From the NCBI GenBank assembly GCA_046520405.1, contig JBKGHI010000015.1:1-64000 (forward strand): a stretch of 64,000 bases of DNA, written 5' to 3'. Origin of the DNA: Myxococcus sp046520405 (GTDB lineage: Bacteria; Myxococcota; Myxococcia; Myxococcales; Myxococcaceae). The notes beneath the pieces were generated by a model that had not been told where the DNA came from, made no database searches, and saw only the letters and a program-made list of their open reading frames with translations. The translations under genes were made by a program, and so were the position numbers. Below, in pieces: positions 1 to 15,399 of the stretch; within the stretch, counting starts at the first letter, position 1; every line of letters starts with the position of its first letter.

Positions 1-1
1 C

Positions 2-2032
2 GTCGCCGACCTGCGCGCCGCCCGTCCGGGCCGCACCCTGGTGGTCGCGGGTGAGCGTCAGCCGGCCGCGGTCCACGCGCTGGCCCACGCCATCAACGCC
101 GCGCTGGGCAACAACGGCACCACGGTGAAGTACGTGCAGTCGTCCATCGCGGAGCAGGAGGGCCTGAGCCAGGTCCGCGCGCTGGTGGAGGACATCACCG
201 CCGGCCGCGTGGACACGCTGGTCATCACCACCTGGAACCCGGTGTTCTCTGTTCCGGCGGACACGGGTCTGAAGGAGCTGCTGGACCCGGCGACCAACCC
301 CAACCGCGGCAACCTCACCGTCCTCTACACGGGCCTCTACGAGGACGAGACCAGCCAGTACGCCGACTGGTTCGTCCCCGCGGCGCACCCGCTGGAGACG
401 TGGAGCGACGGCCGTTCGTTCGACGGCACCGTGGCCATTGCCCAGCCGCTCATCCAGCCGCTCTATAACGGCGTGCCGGAGACCGAGCTGCTCGCGATGT
501 TCCTCGACGAGCCCTACCGCCCCGCGTACCAGATGCTGCGCGACTACTGGCAGGGTCAGGCCCAGGGCCAGGGCGACTTCGAGGCCAACTGGGAGAGCTG
601 GGTGTCCGACGGCGCCATCCCCGGCACCCAGGCCACGCCGGTGCAGGGCGCGCCGGACTTCGGCGCCGCCTCCGCGCTGGTGTCGGGCTACGCGGCCCCC
701 GCCTCGGGCGACCTGGAGATCAACTTCGTCTACGACTACAAGGTCTTCGACGGCCGCTTCGGCAACAACTCCTGGCTGCAGGAGCTCCCGGACCCCATCA
801 CCAAGATGACCTGGGACAACGCCGCGCTGCTCAGCCCGAAGACCGCCGAGCGCCTGGGCCTGCAGCCCGGCGACCTGGCGGAGCTGAACTACGGCGGCCG
901 CAAGCTGACCGTCCCGGTGTGGACGACGCCGGGCCACGAGGACGACACCGTCACCCTGTCGCTGGGCTACGGCCGCGACGGCCTGCACGAGCAGGTGGCC
1001 AAGGCGGTGGGCTTCAACGCCAACGCCGTGCGCACCCTGAAGGCCCCCTGGTTCGACGGCGGCGCCACGCTCACCAAGGTGCGCGGCAGCCACAAGTTCA
1101 GCCTGACCCAGACGCACTGGCGGATGGAGAACCGCCCGCTGGCGCTGGACATGCCGCTGTCCGAGTTGAAGAACCCGTCCACCGCCACGGAGCACACGCT
1201 CCACCGCGTCAAGGGCGAGCTGAAGTTCGGCGTCCAGGACAACCTGCCCGCCTTCGACTACCGCAAGGGCCCCGACAATCCGCAAGGCTACAAGTGGGGC
1301 ATGGCCATTGACCTGTCCCGCTGCACCGGCTGCAGCGCGTGCGTGGTGGCCTGCCAGGCGGAGAACAACATCCCCGTCGTGGGCAAGCAGCAGGTCTCCG
1401 TCAGCCGCGAGATGCAGTGGCTGCGCATCGACCGCTACTTCGAGGGCAGCGAGAGCGACCCCCGGATGGTCATGCAGCCCGTGATGTGCGTGCACTGCGA
1501 GAAGGCCCCCTGCGAGTACGTCTGCCCGGTGAACGCCACCGTGCACTCGGACGAGGGCCTGAACGACATGGTGTACAACCGCTGCGTCGGCACCCGGTAC
1601 TGCTCGAACAACTGCCCGTACAAGGTGCGCCGGTTCAACTACCTGCACTACACGGCGGACAAGACGGCCACCGAGAAGATGCTGATGAACCCGGACGTCA
1701 CCGTCCGCAACCGCGGCGTGATGGAGAAGTGCACGTACTGCGTCCAGCGCATCGAGCGCGTCCGCATCGACGCCCGCGTCGAGAAGCGCGTCATCAATGA
1801 GAAGGAGCTGCAGACGGCCTGCCAGCAGACCTGCCCCACGCAGGCCATCACCTTCGGTTCTCTCAACGATCCGCAGCAGCGTGTCACGCAGCTCCACGAG
1901 GACGAGCGCGCGTACAAGCTGCTCCACGAGCTGGGCACCCGCCCGCGCACCGCGCACCTCATCCGCGTCCGCAATCCCAACCCCGCCCTCGAGCCCGCCG
2001 CGCCCGCCGCTGCGAACCAAGGGAGCCACTAA
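2..2032 (+). CDS. actB: Alternative complex III iron-sulfur subunit ActB (5' partial)
   Basis: Fe-S subunit of alternative complex III, the membrane quinol oxidoreductase that replaces cytochrome bc1 in many bacteria. The start lies outside the window; about 676 C-terminal residues are visible. The first ~420 visible residues form a molybdopterin-oxidoreductase-like region. From ~437 a ferredoxin-like region follows, with the cysteine groups CTGCSACVVAC, CVHCEKAPCEYVCP, CVGTRYCSNNCP, CTYC and CQQTCP that would carry the Fe-S clusters. Known from the family: ActB normally has no Mo cofactor. It is the first visible gene of a co-directional run reaching 11059; actA (multihaem cytochrome c) is expected just upstream. 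The next gene starts 3 nt after the TAA. Confidence 0.93.
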   Translation, partial: VADLRAARPGRTLVVAGERQPAAVHALAHAINAALGNNGTTVKYVQSSIAEQEGLSQVRALVEDITAGRVDTLVITTWNPVFSVPADTGLKELLDPATNPNRGNLTVLYTGLYEDETSQYADWFVPAAHPLETWSDGRSFDGTVAIAQPLIQPLYNGVPETELLAMFLDEPYRPAYQMLRDYWQGQAQGQGDFEANWESWVSDGAIPGTQATPVQGAPDFGAASALVSGYAAPASGDLEINFVYDYKVFDGRFGNNSWLQELPDPITKMTWDNAALLSPKTAERLGLQPGDLAELNYGGRKLTVPVWTTPGHEDDTVTLSLGYGRDGLHEQVAKAVGFNANAVRTLKAPWFDGGATLTKVRGSHKFSLTQTHWRMENRPLALDMPLSELKNPSTATEHTLHRVKGELKFGVQDNLPAFDYRKGPDNPQGYKWGMAIDLSRCTGCSACVVACQAENNIPVVGKQQVSVSREMQWLRIDRYFEGSESDPRMVMQPVMCVHCEKAPCEYVCPVNATVHSDEGLNDMVYNRCVGTRYCSNNCPYKVRRFNYLHYTADKTATEKMLMNPDVTVRNRGVMEKCTYCVQRIERVRIDARVEKRVINEKELQTACQQTCPTQAITFGSLNDPQQRVTQLHEDERAYKLLHELGTRPRTAHLIRVRNPNPALEPAAPAAANQGSH

Positions 2033-2035
2033 GCC

Positions 2036-3475
<1,440 letters not shown>

Positions 3476-3479
3476 AGCC

Positions 3480-4025
3480 ATGGAAGCCACCGTTCTCGAA
3501 TCCTGGGTCCTGGCCGAGTTCGCGACGCCGGACGCCCTCGTGGATGCCACCCGCCAGATGCGGGAGAAGGGCTTCGAGGGAATGGACACCTACTCTCCGT
3601 ACCCGCTGCACGGCGGCTCGGAGGCCCTGGGTCTACCGCCCTCGCGCGTGCCCTTCATCGCCCTGTGCGGCGGTCTGACGGGCGTGGCCACGGCGCTGTC
3701 GATGCAGACCTGGATGAACACCATCGACTACCCGCTCAACATCGGTGGTCGCCCGCTGCTGTCGCTGCCGGCGTGGGTGCCCATCACGTTCGAGCTGGGC
3801 GTGCTGTTCGCCGCCTTCGGCATCTTCTTCGGTCTGCTGGGGCTCAGCCGCCTGCCCCAGCCGTACCACCCCGTCTTCGAGTCCGAGGACTTCCGCACCG
3901 CCTCCACGCACGGCTACTGGCTGAGCGTCCCCCAGGCGACGGGCACGGACGCGACGCCGGTCATGGATCAGCTCAAGGCCCTGGGCGCGACCCAGGTGAC
4001 CCTCGTCACGGGAGAGAAGGAATGA
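3480..4025 (+). CDS. actD: Alternative complex III subunit ActD (DUF3341)
   Basis: DUF3341-type subunit of alternative complex III, 181 aa. The ATG at 3480 is chosen because the protein then begins MEATVLESWVLAEFATPDAL, typical of ActD; the reading frame is open further upstream but only as proline-rich out-of-frame actC sequence. Residues ~1-55 form a small soluble domain, followed by two membrane segments (~55-80 and ~100-125), then a soluble tail. ActD is thought to be a structural subunit anchoring the membrane arm; it carries no cofactor. The stop overlaps the actE start (ATGA), suggesting translational coupling. Confidence 0.9.
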   Translation: MEATVLESWVLAEFATPDALVDATRQMREKGFEGMDTYSPYPLHGGSEALGLPPSRVPFIALCGGLTGVATALSMQTWMNTIDYPLNIGGRPLLSLPAWVPITFELGVLFAAFGIFFGLLGLSRLPQPYHPVFESEDFRTASTHGYWLSVPQATGTDATPVMDQLKALGATQVTLVTGEKE

Positions 4026-4615
4026 GGTGGCTCATCCCCGCCGCCGGACTCGCCGCGCTCACGGGCTGCAACGTCAGCTCGGAGTTCCTCCAGCGCATGG
4101 AGCACCAGGCGAAGTACGAGTACTACGAGGCGTCCGACTTCTGGGCGGACGGCCGCGCCATGCGCACGCCTCCCGCGGGCACCGTTCCGCGTGAGCGCTT
4201 CGACAAGCTCCCCGAGCTCAAGGACGCCGCCCAGCGCCAGGTGGCCCTCACCGGCCGCAGCGCCGGCCAGCCGGTGGCCCACGTGCCCGTCACGGTGGAC
4301 CAGAACCTGCTGACCCTGGGTCAAAAGAAGTACAACATCGTCTGCTCGCAGTGTCACGGCGTGCTCGGCGATGGAAACAGCGTCGTCGCGGAGAACATGG
4401 CGCTGCGCCTGCCGCCCTCGCTGCTGGACCTGGAGAACAAGCCGGACGGCCACTTCTACATGGCCATCAACGAGGGCTACGGCGTGATGCCGTCCTTCTC
4501 CGGTGAGCTCGACCTGCGCGAGCGCTGGGCCGTGGTCGCCTACGTCCGCGCGCTCCAGACGGCTCGCACTACCCGCACGGACGGCCAGCAGCCCGTTCCG
4601 CAGGAGAACCGATGA
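4022..4615 (+). CDS. actE: Alternative complex III monohaem cytochrome c lipoprotein ActE
   Basis: Monohaem cytochrome c subunit of alternative complex III, 197 aa. The N-terminus has a short hydrophobic signal ending in a lipobox (LTGC, Cys ~14), so the protein is probably a periplasm-facing lipoprotein. A single haem c site, CSQCH, lies at ~residues 111-115, and YGVMPSF (~159-165) supplies a candidate distal methionine. It should relay electrons from ActA/ActB to the downstream caa3 oxidase. The start codon overlaps the actD stop and the stop overlaps the actF start (both ATGA). Confidence 0.92.
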   Translation: MRWLIPAAGLAALTGCNVSSEFLQRMEHQAKYEYYEASDFWADGRAMRTPPAGTVPRERFDKLPELKDAAQRQVALTGRSAGQPVAHVPVTVDQNLLTLGQKKYNIVCSQCHGVLGDGNSVVAENMALRLPPSLLDLENKPDGHFYMAINEGYGVMPSFSGELDLRERWAVVAYVRALQTARTTRTDGQQPVPQENR

Positions 4616-5856
4616 GTCCCCCCGTCACCACCTCGCACACGAGCTTCGAGCGCTACACCGGCACGCCGAAGCTGATGGTGCCCGCGTTCGCCGTGGGCGT
4701 GCTCGGCCTGCTGGCCACGCTGGGCGGCTTCTTCGCCACCGGCGCCAAGGGCGAGACTGCGCATGCCTACCTGATTGGCTTCACCTACTGGGTGGGCATC
4801 AGCATCGCCTTCCTCATCATGCAGGCCATCTTCCACACGGCGAAGGCCAAGTGGCTCATCGTGCTGCGCCGGACGATGGAGACGGCCTCCGCGGTGATTC
4901 CCGTCTTCTTCGTGCTGGCCCTGCCGCTGCTGTTCATGGCCGTCTACCTCTACCCCTGGTGGGAAGGCTCCGAGCTGACCAAGGGCTACTCCAGCCTGGA
5001 GCTGGAGCACCTGAGCCACAAGCAGCACGGGTACCTGAACAACCACCTCTCCTTCCCCCCCGGCGTGGGCATCCGCCACATCATCTACTTCGGCGTGTGG
5101 TCCTTCGCGGCCTGGCGGCTGCGGACGTGGAGCCTGAAGCAGGACGAGGTGGGCGGACTCGACTTCACGGTGAAGCAGCGCAAGTTCTCTCCGGGCATGC
5201 TGCCTTTCCTTGCCCTCACCATCACGTTCGCTTCTTTCGACTGGCTGATGAGCCTCACGCCGCTCTGGCAGTCGACCATCTTTGGCATCTATTACTTCGC
5301 CGGAAGCTTCCTGGCGGCCTTCTGCATCCTGACCATCGTCACGGTGAACGCTCAGGGCAAGGACCTCTACGGCAGCGTCGTGAAGCTGGACCACTTCCAC
5401 AACCTCGGCAAGCTGATGCTCGCCTTCACCGCGTTCTGGGCCTACGTCGCCTTCTCCCAGTTCATGCTGGTGTGGATCGCGAACATCCCGGAAGAGGCGC
5501 CCTGGTACGGCCTGCGCATGTTCGGCGCGTGGCGGCCGCTCTCCATCGCCCTGTTCTTCCTGCACTTCCTGCTGCCCTTCTTCGTGCTGCTGTCCCGCAA
5601 GCTGAAGCTGCAGCCGCGGAAGCTGGCCGTGGTGGCCGTGTACCTGCTCATCATCCACGCGGTGGACCTGTACTGGCTGGTGTGGCCGGCGCTGACGGGT
5701 GACGCGGGCCCGACGTTCCACTGGTCCCTGCTGACGGCCTTCTTCGGCGTGGGCGGCATCGCGGTGGGCACGGCGCTCTTCCTGGCGCGTGGCCAGTACA
5801 CGCTCACGGTGAAGGACCCCTACATCGCGGAGTCCCTGAGGTACGTGCAGCCATGA
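4612..5856 (+). CDS. actF: Alternative complex III membrane subunit ActF (NrfD-like)
   Basis: Second NrfD-like polytopic subunit of alternative complex III, 414 aa with about ten hydrophobic segments and no cofactor motif. In solved complexes ActC and ActF form the two large membrane bundles; ActF is proposed to contribute to proton translocation. The start overlaps actE by 4 nt and the stop overlaps the next small gene by 4 nt (ATGA), so expression is tightly coupled. Assignment is by position and hydrophobic pattern, e.g. WVGISIAFLIMQAIFHTAK near residue 63 and HFLLPFFVLLSRK near 320. Confidence 0.9.
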   Translation: MSPPVTTSHTSFERYTGTPKLMVPAFAVGVLGLLATLGGFFATGAKGETAHAYLIGFTYWVGISIAFLIMQAIFHTAKAKWLIVLRRTMETASAVIPVFFVLALPLLFMAVYLYPWWEGSELTKGYSSLELEHLSHKQHGYLNNHLSFPPGVGIRHIIYFGVWSFAAWRLRTWSLKQDEVGGLDFTVKQRKFSPGMLPFLALTITFASFDWLMSLTPLWQSTIFGIYYFAGSFLAAFCILTIVTVNAQGKDLYGSVVKLDHFHNLGKLMLAFTAFWAYVAFSQFMLVWIANIPEEAPWYGLRMFGAWRPLSIALFFLHFLLPFFVLLSRKLKLQPRKLAVVAVYLLIIHAVDLYWLVWPALTGDAGPTFHWSLLTAFFGVGGIAVGTALFLARGQYTLTVKDPYIAESLRYVQP

Positions 5857-6359
5857 AGCAGACCCAATCTGAGCTCGAGTCGCGAGTCATCGTGGGCCCC
5901 CATGGCGTGGCGGCCGAGGAAGACCACCTCGTCATGGGCAAGGTGGTGGGCATCGGCGTGGGTTCGCTCGCCATCTTCGCGGTGGGCATCGTGTGGGCCT
6001 GGTACATCCAGGTCTCCACCATGGAAGCCATCCAGCCGGATGGCCCGCCGCCGCGCCCGGCCGCCATGGGCCAGTACGAGGTGGGCATCGTCAACCAGCG
6101 CCTGTTCGAGCAGGACTGGCACGCCGAGGACAAGATCAGCGGCCAGGACCAGGCGCTGCGCGCCGGCTGGGGTGACCAGCCGGGGGTGAAGCAGCACCCG
6201 GCCATCGACGCGGCGATGAAGACGGTCATCGAGCAGAAGCGCAACCCGCCCCCTGCCCCGGCCCCACGCCCGCCCCGGAAACCACGCCTGGGCAGACGCC
6301 TCCGGCACCGCAGCAGTAGCCATCACCGCTCCCCTGACGTAAGAGCCGTCCTGCAATGA
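5853..6359 (+). CDS. Small single-pass membrane protein of the ACIII-caa3 operon (tail probably frameshifted)
   Basis: Small protein between actF and the SCO gene, 168 aa as read. One membrane segment (~residues 28-52, VVGIGVGSLAIFAVGIVWAW) is followed by a periplasmic-type domain. Its position matches that of an accessory ACIII subunit, but no function can be claimed from sequence. From ~residue 132 the frame turns into an Arg-rich tail unlike the rest. With one extra C in the CCCC run at 6262-6265 the protein would instead continue as TPAPETTPGQTPPAPQQ and stop at 6317-6319, a normal Pro-rich tail. The start overlaps actF by 4 nt. Confidence 0.75.
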   Translation: MKQTQSELESRVIVGPHGVAAEEDHLVMGKVVGIGVGSLAIFAVGIVWAWYIQVSTMEAIQPDGPPPRPAAMGQYEVGIVNQRLFEQDWHAEDKISGQDQALRAGWGDQPGVKQHPAIDAAMKTVIEQKRNPPPAPAPRPPRKPRLGRRLRHRSSSHHRSPDVRAVLQ

Positions 6360-7237
6360 TGTCCACCCTCTCCCACATCCTCCCGCGCGCCCGCCGCGCG
6401 GGCTTCCTGGCCGCGGCGGCGCTGGTGCTGACCGTCGCGGTGCCTGCCTCGGCCATGCCAGGGGCGGGGAAGACGCCCCGGGCCATCCTGGAGGCGCAGC
6501 AGGACTTGCCGCCCCAGGTGAAGGGCGTGGACGTGCAGGAGCACCTGGGGGAGCTGGTGCCCACGGACACCCGCTTCCTCGACGCCTCCGGGCGCGAGGT
6601 GCGCCTGGGCGACGTGCTTCCCAAGGCGCGGCCCACCCTGCTGACGCTCGTCTATTACAACTGTCCCATGCTCTGTAACCTGGTGCTCAACGCCCAGGTG
6701 CAGGCCATGAAGGAGCTCGGGCTCGAGCTGGGCAAGGACTACGAGGCCGTCACCGTCAGCATCGACCCTGACGACACCCCCGCCCAGAGCCTGGAGCGGC
6801 GGCGGCGGCACCTGCAGTCCATGGGCAAGCCGGAGACGGCGCCCTGGCACTTCCTGACCGGGACGGACGCGGAGATCCGCCGGCTCGCGGACGCCCTGGG
6901 CTTTCAGTACACCTACGACGAGAGCACGAAGCAGTACGCCCACGCGGCCGTGGTGCACGTGCTCACGCCGGAGGGCAGCATCTCCCGGTATCTCTACGGG
7001 ACCACGTTTCCCCCCTCGGACATGAAGCTGGCGTTGCTGGAGGCGGCCAATGGCCGCGTGGGTACCAGCTTCGACCAGGTCATCCTGTCCTGCTTCAAGT
7101 ATGACACCGCCAGTCGGCGGTATGGCTTCTACATCTTCGGGTTCATCCGCCTGGGCGGCATTGCCGTGTTCTGCGCCCTGGCGACGATGCTGATCTATTT
7201 CTGGAGGCGCGAGCTGAAGAAAGGCGCGGCGGCATGA
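6356..7237 (+). CDS. SCO1/SenC-type copper chaperone
   Basis: SCO1/SenC/PrrC thioredoxin-fold protein needed to load the CuA site of cytochrome c oxidase; 293 aa from the first of two adjacent ATG codons (6356, 6359). A signal peptide (~1-33, ending VPASA) precedes the domain. The copper-binding CPMLC pair lies at ~103-107 and the conserved distal histidine (YAHAAVV) at ~196. A C-terminal membrane segment (~264-284) is present, so the domain may be held at the membrane from the C-terminus. It sits directly before coxB, its expected client, with an ATGA overlap. Confidence 0.93.
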   Translation: MMSTLSHILPRARRAGFLAAAALVLTVAVPASAMPGAGKTPRAILEAQQDLPPQVKGVDVQEHLGELVPTDTRFLDASGREVRLGDVLPKARPTLLTLVYYNCPMLCNLVLNAQVQAMKELGLELGKDYEAVTVSIDPDDTPAQSLERRRRHLQSMGKPETAPWHFLTGTDAEIRRLADALGFQYTYDESTKQYAHAAVVHVLTPEGSISRYLYGTTFPPSDMKLALLEAANGRVGTSFDQVILSCFKYDTASRRYGFYIFGFIRLGGIAVFCALATMLIYFWRRELKKGAAA

Positions 7238-8263
7238 GCGAGCTTCTCAACGATATTCTGTTCCTCCCGGAGGCCGCGTCCACGTTCGCGGAGCGCATCG
7301 ACTTCCTGCATCACTTCGTCGTGGGAACGACGATGGTGATGTCCGCGGCGGTCGGTCTGGCGGCCCTGTTCTTCTTCTTCCGTTATCGCCGCCGCCTGCC
7401 GGCGCAGGCGACGGAGTACGTGGTCCCCACGCTGAAGACGGAGTTCCTGTTCGTCTCCGTCCCCCTCGTGTTCTTCCTGGCCTGGTTCGGCATCGGGTTC
7501 CGGGACTTCACGTGGGTCACCACGCCGCCCAAGGACGCGATGGACGTCTACGTCATGGGCAAGCAGTGGATGTGGAAGTTCTCCTACCCGGAGGGCCCCA
7601 ACGGCGTGAATGTGCTGCACGTGCCGGCCAACCGCCCGGTGCGCCTGCTCATCACGTCCCGTGACGTGCTGCACTCCTTCTACGTGCCGGCCTTCCGCAT
7701 CAAGATGGATGCGCTCCCGGGCCGCTACACGCAGATCTGGTTCGAGGCGACCAAGCCGGGCACGTACCAGGTGCTGTGCACCGAGTACTGCGGCCTGTCG
7801 CACTCGAAGATGCTGGCCGAGGTCGTCGTGCTCCCTCAGGAGGAGTACGAGAACTGGATTCAGGAGCAGCGCCGCGGCCGCCTGCAGGACCGTCAGGACG
7901 CGCTGGCGGACAACTCCCTGGTGCCGCCGGTGGCGCGCATGGTGGAGCAGGGCCAGGTGCTCGCGGGCACGCAGGGCTGCTTCAAGTGCCACTCGGTGGA
8001 CGGCTCGCAGCACATTGGCCCCACCTTCCTGGGCATGTACGACCGCGAGGAGAAGCTCGAGGACGGCCAGAGCATCCGCGTGGACGAGGCCTATATCACC
8101 CAGTCGATGATGGACCCGGGCGCCCACCTGGTGGCGGGCTACCAGAACGTGATGCCGACCTACCAGGGCAAGCTGCAGGGCCCGGAGACGGCCGCCATCG
8201 TCGAGTACATCAAGTCGCTTCGCACTCCGAACGTCCGTGAGGGCGCCTCCGAGGGACCCGCCT

Positions 8264-8280
<17 letters not shown>
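7234..8280 (+). CDS. coxB: caa3-type cytochrome c oxidase subunit II with fused cytochrome c
   Basis: Subunit II of a haem-copper oxygen reductase, 348 aa. Two N-terminal membrane helices (~27-50, ~66-88) precede the cupredoxin domain. CuA ligands are visible: the His in DVLHSFYVPAF (~148) and the cluster CTEYCGLSHSKM (~182-193). A cytochrome c domain is fused at the C-terminus with CFKCH at ~249-253 and candidate Met ligand in QNVMPTYQG, the hallmark of caa3 oxidases. The fused haem would accept electrons from ActE/ActA. The start overlaps the SCO stop by 4 nt. Confidence 0.97.
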
Positions 8281-9923
<1,643 letters not shown>

Positions 9924-9934
<11 letters not shown>

Positions 9935-10589
9935 TTCTCACGCCGCCGGGGGCGCCCTGCCCGTCCCCCGGCTTGCCGGCCACTTCGCCTCGCTGGAGGT
10001 GCAGAACCACGCCGCGCGCCTGGGCATGTGGCTGTTCCTGGCGACGGAAATCCTGCTCTTCGCCGGCCTCTTCATCTGCTACGGCGTCTACCGCTTCCTC
10101 TTCCCGGAGGCGTGGGCCGCCGCCAGCCGCAGCCTGGACCTGACGCTGGGCACCATCAACACGGTGGTGCTCATCACCTCCTCGCTCACCGCGGCGCTCG
10201 CGGTGCACTACGCGAAGGAGGGGAAGAACAAGATGGTCGCGGTGCAGATTGCCCTCACCCTGGTGATGGCCGTCGGCTTCCTCGTCATCAAGTACTTCGA
10301 GTACCACCACAAGTTCGAGATTGGCACGCTGCCGGGCCGCTTCTACTCGTACGAGGGCATCCAGCTTCCGGGCGTGCCCCTGTACTTCACGGTCTACTTC
10401 TGCTCGACGGCCCTGCACGGTCTGCACGTCGTCATCGGCATGATTGTGCTGGCCTTCTCCATGGTCCGCGCGCTGAAGAAGGCTGACTTCGGGCCGAACA
10501 ACTACACGATGGTCGAGCTGGGCAGCATGTACTGGCACCTCGTCGACCTGGTGTGGATCTTCCTCTTCCCGATGCTGTACCTCGTTTGA
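9924..10589 (+). CDS. coxC: Cytochrome c oxidase subunit III
   Basis: Subunit III of the caa3 oxidase, 221 aa with about five hydrophobic segments. It begins 11 nt inside coxA. Recognisable features are the NHAARLGMWLFLATEILLF helix near the N-terminus and the C-terminal HGLHVVIGMIV and YWHLVDLVWIFLFPMLYL segments that typify the family. Subunit III stabilises subunit I and supports proton uptake; it carries no metal. The gene is followed after 14 nt by subunit IV. Confidence 0.95.
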
Positions 10590-10603
10590 AGGGTTCCTCC
10601 ACC

Positions 10604-11059
<456 letters not shown>

Positions 11060-11066
11060 GACAGTT

Positions 11067-11126
11067 GGGGCGGCCTCCGCCCCACTCCACAAGCACGCGG
11101 CGCCAGGGACTTCCCCGGCGCCGCGT
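11067..11126. terminator. Paired hairpins between convergent genes
   Basis: Two perfect inverted repeats lie after coxD. The first is GGGGCGG/CCGCCCC (11067-11083, 3-nt loop). The second is ACGCGGCGCC/GGCGCCGCGT (11095-11126, 12-nt loop), followed by TGCTTTTG. The convergent arrangement suggests bidirectional termination. Confidence 0.7.
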
Positions 11127-11138
11127 TGCTTTTGCGGG

Positions 11139-11961
11139 CTACAGCATCACTTCGAAGTTCAGCGCCAGCGCGGTGTCCGTGGACACCTTGCCCGGCGGCG
11201 GCGCGCTGTCGTGCTTGATGAGGAAGCTGGTGCCCAGCGACAGCTGCTTGGTGAGCCCCACGGACAGCTGCGTCTGGCTGTTGAAGAGCATGCGCGAGTC
11301 ACCGATGACGCTCACCAGCACCTCCACGTCCTCCTTGAAGGTGACGTTCTGCGCCAGGCCGTAGCGGAACACCGCGCCGAAGCGGGGGCCGCCCAGGTCG
11401 ACGTCCGGCAGGTCCAACCGCGTGGGGTAGTACTGGAAGCGCGTCTCGTTGGCGTAGCGGAAGGCGGCGTCCGTGCGGAGGTAGGACTCGCGGCCCTTCT
11501 CCTTCTTCTCATCCCACCACAGCACGCCCAGACCGCCTTCGCCGAAGGTGCGCGACTCCACGCTCTTCACGTGGTCCGTCTCCGCGCCCGCCAGCAGGTA
11601 GCCGCTGATGACCTCGGTGAAGCGCCGGTCGCCGCGCAGCTCCAGGCCGGCGTTGAACGCCACCACCTGGGACACGGCCTCCTCGCCCGTCACCTCGGGC
11701 GGACGGCTGCGGCCATAGGAGCCGTAGGACTTGATGGCGTAGATCCAATTGTCCGTCGTGCGCTGGGCGCTGGCCAGGCCGCTCACCGTCAAGGTGGAGG
11801 CGTTACCCGTCAGCGAGATGAGCCCCAGGCCAACGGTGACATCCCACTCGCCCTGCTTCTTGTCGGTGGCGGGGGCGGCCACGGGCGCGGGGGGCGGCGG
11901 CATCCTGGGCGAGGGCAGGTGACGCGAGTGAAACAAGCAGTGCCAGGGACCAGTGGCGCAA
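11139..11961 (-). CDS. DUF481-type outer-membrane beta-barrel protein (frameshifted near its signal peptide)
   Basis: Probable DUF481 (YdiY-like) beta-barrel protein. The mature part (from ~11875 down) is rich in alternating strands, such as GEWDVTVGLGLISLTGNAST near its start, and ends in the barrel-type LALNFEVML. The long upstream reading frame is not credible. Instead, a TTG at 11961 with GGAGG 5 nt upstream (11967-11971) opens a textbook signal peptide, RHWSLALLVSLASPALAQDA, in another frame. Removing one G from the G6 run at 11889-11894 joins the two and gives a protein of ~273 aa. The role of DUF481 proteins is poorly known; some respond to salt stress. Confidence 0.8.
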
Positions 11962-12084
11962 GAAAACCTCCGTGGGCGGCGGAGCCTAGCAGAGGACAGC
12001 GGACGGGGCCCGGCGTCCGTGCGAGCGGGCGGCCTCAACACAGTCCTCGCATGTGGGGGCGGACGTTGGTATGGGGGCGCCCCG

Positions 12085-15336
<3,252 letters not shown>

Positions 15337-15366
15337 CCGTCCGCTGCGGCTGACGTGCTGCTCACG

Positions 15367-15391
15367 GCCCCGCTCCTCATGGGAGTGGGGC
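15367..15391. terminator. Hairpin between carB and the convergent chemoreceptor gene
   Basis: Inverted repeat GCCCCGCTCC / GGAGTGGGGC (10 bp with one G-T pair, 5-nt loop) between two convergent stops, followed by GTGGTGTTTC. Probable shared terminator. Confidence 0.6.
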
Positions 15392-15399
15392 GTGGTGTT

